From an uncultured Saprospiraceae bacterium (GTDB taxonomy: Bacteria > Bacteroidota > Bacteroidia > Chitinophagales > Saprospiraceae): a stretch of DNA of 64,000 nt. The notes below the pieces were generated by a model. It did no database searches, was not told the origin of the DNA, and saw only the letters and a program-made list of their open reading frames with translations. The stretch is from NCBI GenBank assembly GCA_937959275.1, contig CALGLU010000005.1, positions 57,986 through 121,985 on the forward strand. The letters are read 5' to 3'. A program made the translations under genes and the position numbers. The first letter of the stretch is position 1. Each line of letters begins with the position of its first letter. Of this stretch, positions 1 through 9,200 are shown piece by piece.

Positions 1-1
1 A

Positions 2-64
2 GATGGTGAATCGTATAATAGTCTATTCGGTAATATCAATGTTGCTATTAATTATCCATTTTAA
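2..64 (+). CDS. C-terminal end of an upstream protein (partial), possibly an outer-membrane beta-barrel
   Basis: The frame starting at base 2 is open to a TAA at 62-64 and encodes the last 20 residues of a protein, ending NINVAINYPF. The alternating hydrophobic pattern and the terminal phenylalanine are typical of the last strand of a BAM-inserted outer-membrane protein. A hairpin follows directly, as expected at a gene end. The rest lies outside the window, so identity is unknown and a chance open frame cannot be excluded. Confidence 0.4.
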   Translation, partial: DGESYNSLFGNINVAINYPF

Positions 65-88
65 GTTCGCGTGAAGGCTTAGCGAACT
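64..88. terminator. Hairpin between convergent genes
   Basis: AGTTCGC (64-70) and GCGAACT (82-88) form a perfect 7-bp stem around an 11-nt loop. It sits exactly between the stop of the plus-strand partial gene and the stop of the minus-strand gene ending at 87. No strong T tract follows, so it may act as a weak bidirectional terminator or an mRNA 3' stabiliser. Confidence 0.4.
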
Positions 89-794
89 AAGCTGAAACTG
101 CTTGCTTCACCTTTGCACCAATCACACCAACAACTAATAATAACAGGAACAAACAGATTAAGCCCCATTCTCCCATAGTAGGTATAGAGGATGTAAGCTC
201 GCCACTAAAAGCTACGGGTTCGTCAAATGACAAATTGTCAATTGCAAAACCTCCTCCTTCATTTACCGTTGCTGAAATATTCCAACTAGCAATATCAGCA
301 GCATTAATGGCAAATGTTTCAATACCAAGTTGAGTATTCGTAACAGACCCAATCAAATTACCATTGATGTCATACCATGCTAAGGTTGTTTCTCCGATTG
401 CATTAAAAAAGCCAGCATCCAACATAAATGAATTGACCACTCCAGGAGTTGTACTTCCGGGCATCATGAATGTACCTGTCATGTCGCCTAACAAAGTAGG
501 TGTCCCACTTAGCACAGGAGTAGTTGAGTTAGATCCGTCATTAATTATTTTAGGACCAGAACCAGAAAAAATAATGCCGTTCGCTTGATATTCATTACTG
601 ATTGGACCCACAGGAAACTCATTAAATGTAATCAGGTTTGAATGCATATTCACACTTAAATCTCGCTCATACTTAGGCGCATCAGGTAGCGGAAATGTTG
701 ATGAGTTCTGAGCGGATAGCGCTATTGAACAACTTACAATTGTTGAAAGAAATAAAATTCTCATAAGTCCCTTGTTCATTTGTATACGGTACAT
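87..794 (-). CDS. Exported protein with IPTL-CTERM-like sorting tail
   Basis: A 235-aa exported protein. It has an N-terminal hydrophobic signal ending near LSAQN, and a body of about 160 residues whose motifs (LITFNEFPVG..., YQANGIIFSGSG, ...GFAIDNLSF) resemble the beta-sandwich of PEP-CTERM-type proteins. It ends in IPTMGEWGLICLFLLLL, a hydrophobic helix and a short basic end (AKVKQ). That tail matches the IPTL-CTERM type of sorting signal, which is cut and anchored by an archaeo/exosortase-like enzyme rather than the T9SS. Three in-frame ATG codons (residues 1, 6, 11) are possible starts; AAGGGA just before the third makes it a serious alternative. The ligand or role is unknown. Confidence 0.7.
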   Translation of the reverse strand: MYRIQMNKGLMRILFLSTIVSCSIALSAQNSSTFPLPDAPKYERDLSVNMHSNLITFNEFPVGPISNEYQANGIIFSGSGPKIINDGSNSTTPVLSGTPTLLGDMTGTFMMPGSTTPGVVNSFMLDAGFFNAIGETTLAWYDINGNLIGSVTNTQLGIETFAINAADIASWNISATVNEGGGFAIDNLSFDEPVAFSGELTSSIPTMGEWGLICLFLLLLVVGVIGAKVKQAVSA

Positions 795-825
795 TGTTAT
801 TACGTTATGTTATACAATAATCATA

Positions 826-1455
826 TTAAATGCCTTTTCTGCCATACAAACTACAAATTGGGCACAGCTTTGGATCATGCCCTCTTGCAGGGCAATACTC
901 TCTCCCAAAAAAGATAATCTGTAAGTGCAAGGCATTCCAACTCTCTCTGGAAAATAATCGTTTCAGATCTTTTTCTGTTTTTACCACATTCTTCCCCGTA
1001 CTTAAACACCACCTGTAAGCTAACCTATGGATATGGGTGTCCACGGGGAAGGCTGGAACGCCAAACGCCTGAGACATCACTACAGAGGCTGTCTTATGCC
1101 CTACTCCGGGCAAAGCTTCAAGGTCTTCAAAAGATTGAGGCACTTCACCATTGTGTTTATCTATAATGATATGAGATAATTCTGATATCGCTTTAGATTT
1201 TCTAGGTGACAATCCACAAGGCCTGATGATGGATCTTATATGATCTACATCCAATTCAATCATGGCATGAGGATTATCTGCTTGTTCGAATAAACGTGGG
1301 GTGACTAGATTCACACGTTTATCCGTACACTGGGCGGATAATAAGACTGCAATGAGCAATGTATACGGATCTTGATGATCTAAGGGCACTGGGGTCTCTG
1401 GATACAACTCATTTAGAATCTCTGAGATATGATTGGCTTTTTCTTGTTTCGTCAT
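826..1455 (-). CDS. nth: Endonuclease III (DNA glycosylase/AP lyase)
   Basis: A base-excision-repair glycosylase for oxidised pyrimidines, 209 aa. The helix-hairpin-helix LPGVGHKTASVV carries the catalytic lysine, and VDTHIHRLAYR carries the catalytic aspartate. The C-terminus, CPARGHDPKLCPIC then SLYGRKGI, has three cysteines with C-x9-C-x2-C spacing and no fourth, unlike the usual C-x6-C-x2-C-x5-C iron-sulfur loop, so the 4Fe-4S cluster is altered or absent. The ATG at 1455 (MTKQEK) is chosen because the longer frame to 1548 would run into the upstream gene. It is the last gene of a three-gene minus-strand operon. Confidence 0.9.
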   Translation of the reverse strand: MTKQEKANHISEILNELYPETPVPLDHQDPYTLLIAVLLSAQCTDKRVNLVTPRLFEQADNPHAMIELDVDHIRSIIRPCGLSPRKSKAISELSHIIIDKHNGEVPQSFEDLEALPGVGHKTASVVMSQAFGVPAFPVDTHIHRLAYRWCLSTGKNVVKTEKDLKRLFSRESWNALHLQIIFFGREYCPARGHDPKLCPICSLYGRKGI

Positions 1456-1496
1456 TGATCTGTATACATACAAGGTTACAACATTGATGACATATT

Positions 1497-2513
1497 TTAC
1501 AAATCCAATAAGAATTGAAGGGTATCGACACCATCTGCATAGTCCCAAAGCTGAGGGTTTTGCGCTTCTCCAAACCGAACAGTGTTGATATCTGGAATAG
1601 CTTTGTTCGATGCGATTAATTGTATTTCATCCATTCTTGGTTTAATAAGACTCTTCAAATGAGATATATCATCATAATATTCAAAACCCACCATCCCTAT
1701 TCTGGATGCAATATCCTCACTTTCTTTTAGCAATACGCAACCATTCATGAGAAACTTATCTTGATTCAACAGATAAATAGCATAGTTATAGTCAAAATTG
1801 TTTTTGTACTTATTATGGAGGGCGAGTTCTTTAAAATCGTGTAAAGCCTCCATTAAAAAATCAGTATTGTACTCTCTAGGTAGATACAATTTTGAAACAT
1901 TCCGGCATCCCAAACCAAAAAATGAAAATATATCCTGCCCTAAAGCTAGAATATCTTCTCTTGATTCTGCACCATCAAGAATTGCGATGGCATTCCTGTT
2001 ACGTCGAATAATATGAGGGACATGTTTGAAATAATATTCAAAGTGGACGGCTGTACTATTACTACCAGTAGCAATTACCGCATCATAGTCTTCAAGTCGA
2101 TCAACAAAACTAAAGTAGTCAAGACAATCAGCATGAATCTGGCCGAGCTGATTAATTAACGCAGGAATCAACTCTTTATCTTTATCAGATAATTTGATCG
2201 CACAATGGTGTCCAGCTATGAAAACAGTTAACACATCATGAAAACCAACAAGTGGAATATTTCCAGCTAAGACAAGGCCAATCGACTTAGCTTTTTCAAT
2301 GTTAGAAAGGCTGTATTTCAACAGCCAAGTATTTAGTTTCTCTTCAGCTAAATATTGTGTGCAAATAGAGTCTAGTGCCTTATGGATATTTTCTTTAACA
2401 AACCATTGATTTTGATGGAATGACTTATTGATCGCCGACTCTACTAATTCACGATTTTCTGTAAGACTGAGACCTAGTTGCACCACTGCAGCTATCCGTT
2501 CTGAAAGTGTCAT
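1497..2513 (-). CDS. Acyl-CoA reductase (LuxC-like)
   Basis: A 338-aa member of the LuxC/aldehyde-dehydrogenase-fold acyl-CoA reductases, which reduce acyl-CoA or acyl thioesters to aldehydes with NAD(P)H. Visible landmarks are VLAGNIPLVGFHDVLTVFIAG (nucleotide-binding part, about residues 80-100), IATGSNSTAVHFEYYF, and GLGCRNVSKLY, whose Cys203 is the expected acyl-accepting residue. This solo form is common in Bacteroidota without lux genes, so bioluminescence is not implied; the substrate is unknown. Its start overlaps the stop of the upstream pseudouridine synthase gene by 4 nt (ATGA), implying translational coupling. Confidence 0.8.
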   Translation of the reverse strand: MTLSERIAAVVQLGLSLTENRELVESAINKSFHQNQWFVKENIHKALDSICTQYLAEEKLNTWLLKYSLSNIEKAKSIGLVLAGNIPLVGFHDVLTVFIAGHHCAIKLSDKDKELIPALINQLGQIHADCLDYFSFVDRLEDYDAVIATGSNSTAVHFEYYFKHVPHIIRRNRNAIAILDGAESREDILALGQDIFSFFGLGCRNVSKLYLPREYNTDFLMEALHDFKELALHNKYKNNFDYNYAIYLLNQDKFLMNGCVLLKESEDIASRIGMVGFEYYDDISHLKSLIKPRMDEIQLIASNKAIPDINTVRFGEAQNPQLWDYADGVDTLQFLLDL

Positions 2514-3553
2514 TCTGTTGATCGTTTATGTTGTACGTAATGGCGCCACTTATCGAGTACCGACGCAAAGTCATCAGGGAGCTCTGATTCAAACTTAACA
2601 AACTCCTTAGTCCTCGGATGAATAAGGCCAAGAGACTTAGCGTGTAAGGCCTGCCTTGGCATAAGATCAAAGCAATTTTTTACAAACTGCTTATACTTTG
2701 AGTAGATAGTCCCTTTAATAATTCGATCTCCACCATAAACATCATCGCTAAAAAGTGGGTGGTTCTTATGACTCATATGAACACGGATTTGATGTGTCCG
2801 TCCAGTTTCAAGCCGACATCGAACAAGGCTGACATAATACATATCTTCAATCACCTCATAATGAGTAATGGCATGTTTACCTTCATCTCCATCTGGAAAA
2901 ACAAATCTCTTTTTACGGTCTCTAGGATGTCTTCCGATATGTCCAGTAATTGTACCACTTTCTTCTTCAAAATTACCCCATACTAAAGCATAATATTCGC
3001 GTTCAATGGAGTGGTCAAAAAATTGTTTGGCCAAGAAACTCATCGCTTCAGTATGCTTAGCTATGACCAATAGGCCTGAGGTGTTTTTATCTATCCTATG
3101 CACGAGGCCTGGTCTGTCAGGTGGATCTCCTGGCATAACAGGTAATTCATTCTGATTAAAATAATGAACTAAGCCATTGACAAGAGTGCCACTAAAATTA
3201 CCAATACCTGGGTGTACAACAAGTCCTGGTGGCTTATGTACAATTAGAATATCATCATCCTCATAGCGAATGTCCAAATCCATTTTCTCAGCTATAACCT
3301 GACCAGGTTCTAGAGGTGCTTTGGGCATATAGACAGCTATTTCCTGATTGGGTTTTATTTTATAGTTTGGCTTTACGGGTTTATTCCCTACCAAAATCAA
3401 TTGTGCGCGACAGGCGTTTTGTATCCGATTACGGGTCACATGCTCCAATCGATCCATAAGGAATAAATCTATTCTCATAGGCGTTTGGCCTGGATCCACA
3501 ATTAATTTACGAAACTCAAATTTTCGTTCAATATCTTTTTTATCTGAATTCAT
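2510..3553 (-). CDS. rluD: RluA/RluD-family 23S rRNA pseudouridine synthase
   Basis: A 347-aa enzyme that isomerises uridine to pseudouridine, most likely in 23S rRNA. An S4 RNA-binding domain spans about residues 25-80 (MRIDLFLMDRLEHVTRNRIQ). The catalytic motif HRIDKNTSGLLVIAK holds the nucleophilic Asp155. TGRTHQIRVHMSHKNHPLFSD is the second RluA signature. Length and domain order fit RluD better than RluA or RluC, but exact site specificity cannot be read. It is the first gene of the operon with the acyl-CoA reductase and nth. Confidence 0.88.
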   Translation of the reverse strand: MNSDKKDIERKFEFRKLIVDPGQTPMRIDLFLMDRLEHVTRNRIQNACRAQLILVGNKPVKPNYKIKPNQEIAVYMPKAPLEPGQVIAEKMDLDIRYEDDDILIVHKPPGLVVHPGIGNFSGTLVNGLVHYFNQNELPVMPGDPPDRPGLVHRIDKNTSGLLVIAKHTEAMSFLAKQFFDHSIEREYYALVWGNFEEESGTITGHIGRHPRDRKKRFVFPDGDEGKHAITHYEVIEDMYYVSLVRCRLETGRTHQIRVHMSHKNHPLFSDDVYGGDRIIKGTIYSKYKQFVKNCFDLMPRQALHAKSLGLIHPRTKEFVKFESELPDDFASVLDKWRHYVQHKRSTE

Positions 3554-3844
3554 AGTAAGGAGGCACTAGGATATGTTAAATGCAATTCTTTAGTTAGACT
3601 GACTCTTCAATCGCTTAAATCAGGAATACGAACTGTTATTGAATGCAGAATCGGATAAGTTACCGTCAATATCTATGTTTAACGCAAGGAAGGATTCCAT
3701 TTAAAGTTAATTTGAGTGCAATTTATAAAAATAAAGCAATCCATGGTGTCACTACTGAATCTGTTTGTCTCAGGCTTGGCATAAACCACAGGCATGTACA
3801 CAATGCATGCCATAGAACTTACTACAAAGGATAAGCACTAATAC
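3554..3844. other. Intergenic stretch with no supported gene
   Basis: About 290 bases between the start of the pseudouridine synthase gene and the end of the inositol oxygenase gene. A plus-strand frame (3643-3834, 63 codons) exists but has no recognisable motif, no conserved neighbour arrangement and no clear ribosome-binding site. The promoter of the rluD operon is expected here. Confidence 0.4.
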
Positions 3845-3882
3845 TAGGATAAAAGCTTAATCCTATCACCAATAGATAGGAT
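3845..3882. terminator. Two competing hairpins at the inositol oxygenase 3' end
   Basis: TAGGAT (3845-3850) can pair with ATCCTA (3860-3865), and ATCCTATC (3860-3867) can instead pair with GATAGGAT (3875-3882). The two stems share one arm and overlap the stop codon at 3866. This mutually exclusive arrangement could end transcription or protect the mRNA end; no function is proven. Confidence 0.4.
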
Positions 3883-4696
3883 CTGTGCCTAAATACTTTT
3901 CTGCTATTGGCTTATAGTAATCCATAATTTCGTTCAGACTTGTGACTCTTTCACACTTTGTATACAGATCATAGGTATTGAAGTCGATGATCCATTCTTT
4001 GATTTTTTCATCTTCTTTTGAAAGTAGATGACTATAACTCTGACCTGTATGCCAAGGATAAAAGGAGTGAAATCTAATCATTGCCATTGCAGCTTCTGGC
4101 AATGTATTCTGCTTGTGATTATTAAGTACCTGATATAGGTATTCATCATGTCCCCATGCAAGAACAAGATTATTGAGACCGCAATGAGGTGAATAGACAC
4201 CATATTTGGTGCTATAGATATCATGAGTCATATCCTGATTTAGTGAATTAAATTCTGGATATACACAAGTGTCAGGTAGTTCACAGCCAACAACAAAAAC
4301 ATCACCTACCAATCCCCACTGCTCGCTCTGACTCGTACCGTCCTCATCTGCACCCCACAAATACATAACCTTCCCTAAATCATGAATAAGGCCTGTCAAC
4401 TGCATCCAATCCGGTCTATTATCTGCCCTGATTGCTTCTGCAGATTGTATAAGATGTTGGACATTAGGCAAGTCTAAATCTGGGTCACTAACATCGATTA
4501 GATCATCTAATTTCTCTAATGCAGCCCACACATCAAGTGGTTTATCAAACACAAGATATTTGTCCTTCATTCTTTGCACATAATCATATGTCTGATGCGT
4601 GCGCATTTTCAAATAATGGTTTTTTACCGCTTCATCTACATTGACATAGTCACGATAATTATTATCCTTAAAAATTAATTCGTTTGAATTGTCCAT
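3866..4696 (-). CDS. myo-Inositol oxygenase
   Basis: A 276-aa non-haem di-iron oxygenase that cleaves myo-inositol with O2 to D-glucuronate. All expected metal ligands are visible: His81 (PNVQHLIQS), His105-Asp106 (LIHDLGK), His183 (AWGHDEYLY), His210 (RFHSFYPWH) and Asp243 (DFNTYDLY). The substrate-lid signature DNRPDWMQLTGLIHDLGKV is intact. The length is close to that of the animal enzyme. It stands alone, with no other inositol or glucuronate gene beside it, so its pathway partners must be elsewhere. Confidence 0.92.
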   Translation of the reverse strand: MDNSNELIFKDNNYRDYVNVDEAVKNHYLKMRTHQTYDYVQRMKDKYLVFDKPLDVWAALEKLDDLIDVSDPDLDLPNVQHLIQSAEAIRADNRPDWMQLTGLIHDLGKVMYLWGADEDGTSQSEQWGLVGDVFVVGCELPDTCVYPEFNSLNQDMTHDIYSTKYGVYSPHCGLNNLVLAWGHDEYLYQVLNNHKQNTLPEAAMAMIRFHSFYPWHTGQSYSHLLSKEDEKIKEWIIDFNTYDLYTKCERVTSLNEIMDYYKPIAEKYLGTDPIYW

Positions 4697-4933
4697 AGAA
4701 TCTTTCTTTAAACATTACTCTTTGAAAAATATAGATATGATGCATATAAATCTAACAAGAAACCAATACAATTCAAAGTCATATGCTAGAGTATATGTTT
4801 GTTGTCCTACAAAATATTGTCACTCTACATTAAGTAAGTCCAAGATCTAGAAGTCTGTTTAAAATTGCGATACGGACCCAAAATAGAGTTATTACCTAAA
4901 TACCTGTTCGGGGTTTACAATAACGCAATTTGA
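4697..4933. other. Intergenic stretch with a widely spaced inverted repeat
   Basis: AAATTGCG (4862-4869) and CGCAATTT (4924-4931) are an 8-bp inverted repeat 54 nt apart, just downstream of the phosphodiesterase gene. The promoter for the inositol oxygenase gene is expected in the upper part. Nothing else stands out. Confidence 0.3.
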
Positions 4934-5449
4934 TTAAGGCATGATAACTGATGATCGCAAGCCCAATTCTATTGCATTCAAGTTCGTGACTTTTCCATCG
5001 CTAATTTCAAATCTCAGAAGAGTTCTAAATTTATGAAATCCAACAACACCACAGGCGCCGGGATTCATATGAAGTAGTCCTATCTTTTTGTCAGGCATCA
5101 CTTTTAAAATATGCGAATGCCCACAGATATAGAGTCCAGGTTTCTCTTTCATCAACAAGCCATACACTCGTTTAGTATATCTGCCTGGATATCCTCCAAT
5201 ATGGGTCATAAATACCTTTAACCCTTCACAAGTAAATAATTCGTTGAGTTGGACGTTGTTCTGCATTTCTTTATCGTCTATATTCCCGTATACTATTCGT
5301 AATGGTTTTCCAAGCGACTGAAGTGCATCTAAGATTGGAAGGTCTCCTATGTCGCCAGCATGCCATATCTCATCTGCTTCGCGCAAATGAGATATAACAT
5401 CCTCACCCAAATAATTATGGGTGTCCGACAATAGAAGGATTTTCTTCAA
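4934..5449 (-). CDS. YfcE/MJ0936-type metallophosphoesterase
   Basis: A 171-aa compact calcineurin-like phosphodiesterase of the YfcE/Vps29 class. Metal-binding motifs are in order: SDTH (Asp9, His11), GDIGD (Asp33), GNIDD (Asn56), THIGG and GHSH. Relatives hydrolyse small phosphodiesters or cyclic nucleotides; the true substrate is not readable. It lies 21 nt downstream of the histone-like gene on the same strand, so the two are probably co-transcribed. Confidence 0.85.
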   Translation of the reverse strand: MKKILLLSDTHNYLGEDVISHLREADEIWHAGDIGDLPILDALQSLGKPLRIVYGNIDDKEMQNNVQLNELFTCEGLKVFMTHIGGYPGRYTKRVYGLLMKEKPGLYICGHSHILKVMPDKKIGLLHMNPGACGVVGFHKFRTLLRFEISDGKVTNLNAIELGLRSSVIMP

Positions 5450-5470
5450 TTTAATATTTAATCGAAGAAA

Positions 5471-6145
5471 CTATTTTTTAGCTTTTGGTGGTCTACCTCT
5501 GCCTCTACTTGCCGTTGACTTTTTAGCAGTACTTGTAGAAGCTGGTCTGCCTCTTCGCTTTGCAGCAGGTTTAGCAGCAGTTGCTTTTTTAGCTACAGTC
5601 TTTTTAGGTCTGCCTGCTCTTTTAGCTGGTGCCGCTTTTTTAGCTACAGTCTTTTTAGGTCTGCCTGCTCTTTTAGCTGGTGCCGCTTTTTTAGCTGCAG
5701 TCTTTTTAGGTCTGCCTGCTCTTTTAGCTGGTGCCGCTTTTTTAGCTACAGTCTTTTTAGGTCTGCCTGCTCTTTTAGCTGGTGCCGCTTTTTTAGCTGC
5801 AGTCTTTTTTGGTCTGCCTGCTTTTTTAGCCGGTGCCGCTTTTTTAGCTGCAGTCTTTTTTGGTCTGCCTGCTTTTTTAGCCGGTGCCGCTTTTTTAGCT
5901 GCAGTCTTTTTTGGTCTGCCTGCTTTTTTAGCTGCAGCTTTTTTTGGTCTGCTTGCTTTTTTTGTCGTTGTAGATTTTTTTGTTGCTTTTTTCTTAACAA
6001 CTTTTTTAGATGCTGCTTTCTTAGCTGCTTTAGCTAGTGCTGCTTCTTTTTTCTTCAACTTTTTTTCAGCTGTTTTAAGACTCTTTTTTGCTTTGCTTAC
6101 AGCGTCTTTTAGCTTCTTTAATTCCTTTGATGATTTAACTGCCAT
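5471..6145 (-). CDS. Histone H1/AT-hook-like repetitive DNA-binding protein
   Basis: A 224-aa, extremely lysine/alanine-rich protein. An N-terminal part of about 45 residues (KELKKLKDAVSKAKKSLKTAEKKLKK) looks like a short coiled coil. It is followed by about seven copies of a 17-residue unit of the type AGRPKKTAAKKAAPAKK, then RRGRPAST and RGRGRPPKAKK at the end. The repeated GRP flanked by basic residues is the minor-groove AT-hook core, and the AAKK/PAKK stretches resemble the tails of histone H1 and chlamydial Hc2. It probably coats or compacts DNA; DNA binding is inferred, not shown. The long open frame on the opposite strand is a by-product of the repeat. Confidence 0.75.
   Translation of the reverse strand: MAVKSSKELKKLKDAVSKAKKSLKTAEKKLKKKEAALAKAAKKAASKKVVKKKATKKSTTTKKASRPKKAAAKKAGRPKKTAAKKAAPAKKAGRPKKTAAKKAAPAKKAGRPKKTAAKKAAPAKRAGRPKKTVAKKAAPAKRAGRPKKTAAKKAAPAKRAGRPKKTVAKKAAPAKRAGRPKKTVAKKATAAKPAAKRRGRPASTSTAKKSTASRGRGRPPKAKK
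5575..5950 (-). repeat. 51-bp tandem repeat inside the histone-like gene
   Basis: The 17-codon unit is repeated about seven times with only a few base changes. Two sub-variants alternate in blocks: AKK-A-GRPKKTAAKK towards the N-terminus and AKR-A-GRPKKTVAKK towards the C-terminus. Near identity of neighbouring units suggests recent expansion, and copy number may vary between strains. Confidence 0.8.
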
Positions 6146-6252
6146 ATCTAATTAATAATATTATTTTAAAAATTTGGTGCAATATAGGTCTATTTCTGCT
6201 TTAATACTACTAGTCAATAAAAAATTAGGCCTAATGTGATTGACAACTACAT

Positions 6253-9200
6253 TTAATTATCAATTCTAACTAATTGTTTTATTTCTTGATAGCTCTCTGT
6301 TTCTATTTTACAATATAATATCCCTCTGTAATTATTGTCTATAATTTCTAATGGGATCCACTCCAGTCCACCTACACTTTTAATATTTTCAGAGAATAAA
6401 ATCATACCAGTAGGAGTATACATTGTTACAGTTAAATTGGTTGGTTCTGCCGTAACGATTGATAAACTTGTATTCGATATAAATGGATTCGGATACGCAT
6501 TTACGACTATGATTTTCTCGGTGTCATTTGGACGATCATGTTTACTGATTTCGGATATATCAATCACTTCCAAATCTCCAGAATAAATTTCATTATCGAA
6601 TGCTGGGTTTACGATTAAATTGGGTATTGTCGTTTCACTATTTTCTTCTTTCTTAAACTGAAGAGTCAACATACCAAGATGGGAATCAAAATGACTTGAT
6701 ATTGCCTTGCTGTATGAAATAGTCACTACACCTTCATTATCTACATATAAATTATGATTCATTTGATTACCCTCATGATCAATTATAGCTTGAAGTGTTA
6801 AATATTCAGCATCATAATTAAGACTTAATTGGTAACCATAGATGTCTTTAATTCCTTCGGTATTTAGTTTGTACTGTACCGAATTATCATCTACATTAGA
6901 AATCGACGTCTTCAAGCTAACCTGACTATTATTTCTAGTTTCAGACTGGCTAAGACTTGTATTGACATCACCTAATTTTATAGCAACGAAGTCTTTTCTT
7001 AAACGTCCTTCTGATACTTGTCTGACATAGTGAAAGTCTTGAAATTCCCATGGCTGTGTGTCATCCATAAATACATAGTCAGCGTCTATATACCGCCAGA
7101 CTCTTTGATTTGGCATATCATCTACAAGGCCAAGAATTAATTTCCTCAAATACAGTAGATCTGTAGCGGTTATGGAAAAGGAGTGATCTATATCTGCTGC
7201 AATTATTTTATATGGAGAGTCTAATATTTCTGTTGATAAAATATGTTTTTGAATTGCAATCAGATCAAGTGTTGATATTCCGTCTAAAACCTTGCCTGAT
7301 GATTCAAACTCTAGTTTATACTCATGTAATACATTGATATCATCAAATGAATATTCTCCTAACTCTGTTGTTTCATTCTCTCGGATAGAAGACATATTCA
7401 TATCTTCAAGAAAAGCCATTTTATTGATGACAGGTATCCCATTCTCAAGAAACACCTTCCCATTAATCAGCCCAGAACTTGTCGTTTCCTCTGCACACAA
7501 ATTAAAATTATCGGTGACTGTAATATCAACACTACAGGAGCCTTTACGCCCTAAATCGTCTATACCATATACAGAGAAGCTCTTTGTCAGGCTAGATCCA
7601 ATAATTTCAATAAAATCTGTACACGAGAATGGTAAAATGGGGGAAGACATATCTTCTGTAAATGAAAAATCCAATTCACTGTTAGCATGACATGGCACAT
7701 TCGCCTCTTTCACAAAATCACTCGCCCATATTTCAGTTTCTCCAGTAGCTCCTAATGAAATTGATAATTTTTGTAAACAAATTAAATGCGGATAATTATT
7801 ATCATTCACAACAACCGCAACTTCACATTCATCTGTATTACCACAACCATCAGATACTTGGAATAGAATGGAATGCTCGCCAGGCGGAAATAAAATTGAT
7901 GCTGTCTTACCTTCCTTCATTTCGGGTTCTGCATCATACTTATAAGTGGTATGCGAATAGTCTAAATCATGTAATGAACATTCGTCAATGGCATCGACTT
8001 CAATATTGACCAAGACTTCACAATCTGTCCCACTTGTTTTTACTACAATGCCTTTACATTCAGTTTGGAAAATAGGTTTTGTAGAATCACTTAATCTAAT
8101 TGATTGTGTCTGAGTCCAATATCCATCGGAAACCTCTGATGCGGGATCATAGACACACCAGTCTATAACTGTCCAATGCCTTAATATTTTCATACACTCC
8201 TCTACCCCATCATAAAAGACTTGATCATCATGAGTAAATGCAAAATTCGAACAATTTGCATATGGAATACTTGGTTCACCTAACTTTGTAGGTGAATAAT
8301 CTGCATCAGTACACTCAGTCAATGTTTTTGGTCTCGGCCATACGATGTCATGAGAGCTTGTCGCAAATTCATTAATAATATGTATTTCTTGTATGCAGGT
8401 TGACCAATTACCATGATCATCTGAAGCTTTCCAAGTACGAAACATTTTTCCAAATCCACAGCTATTTAATCCTCGGTCATCATCTTCATACGTCATCGTC
8501 ATATGACAATTATCATACACTTCTGGTTCGCCTCCCATTGCCTGTATATCTGTATGATCGATTTGACAATGGATTTCTTTATGTGGAGCACAGTTTGTGA
8601 TGACTGGCTTTATTTTATCCTGCACGACTATCTCTGTTTGACAATCTGCATAATTCCCATGCCGATCAAATAATCGTAGAGAAACACCATGGTTGACGTC
8701 ACCTGAATCTGTACAACAAAATGTAATTTCACTCCCATAGTCTAAATCACTATCATTATTCTCACATGCACTATCCGTTCGTTTTATTAACTGTTTAACA
8801 ATTCCACAATTATCAAAACTGTGATGTTGTAATTGAGTAGCCGCTAACACAGCATATCCTCCTTCAATTAAGGTTACGACAGACCGCGTTTGGCATATCG
8901 CAACAGGTGGTTTTGTATCTTTTAATCTAAATACGACCTCCTTTTTACTTGGATGTCCGCAGTCATCTGTCACCGTATAGACCATTGTAATTGTATCTAA
9001 TGGAATCTCAGCGATTTTAAACGTTCCATCATCATTTCTTGACACACCAGTTGTAATTTCGTCTGTTTCGTAGCCGAATTCATTTTTATACTTATAAGCA
9101 ACACTATACGCCGTTTCAGAGCAATCATGTACTTCTAATGGAAAAGGAACGGACTGAATGGTTGCAAAACAATCGGCATAGTCTGCATGTATTGTTTCAT

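Noticed and set aside
1497..2513. LuxC-like gene as evidence of bioluminescence
   Set aside because: No luxA, luxB, luxD or luxE is nearby; solo acyl-CoA reductases of this type are common in Bacteroidota.
3643..3834. Plus-strand frame of 63 codons between rluD and inositol oxygenase
   Set aside because: No motif, no signal, no clear ribosome-binding site, and unremarkable length for AT-rich intergenic DNA.
5421..6155. Long plus-strand frame of 244 codons rich in LAGAAFLA repeats
   Set aside because: It is the antisense shadow of the 51-bp repeat in the histone-like gene; the minus-strand product makes biological sense and this one does not.
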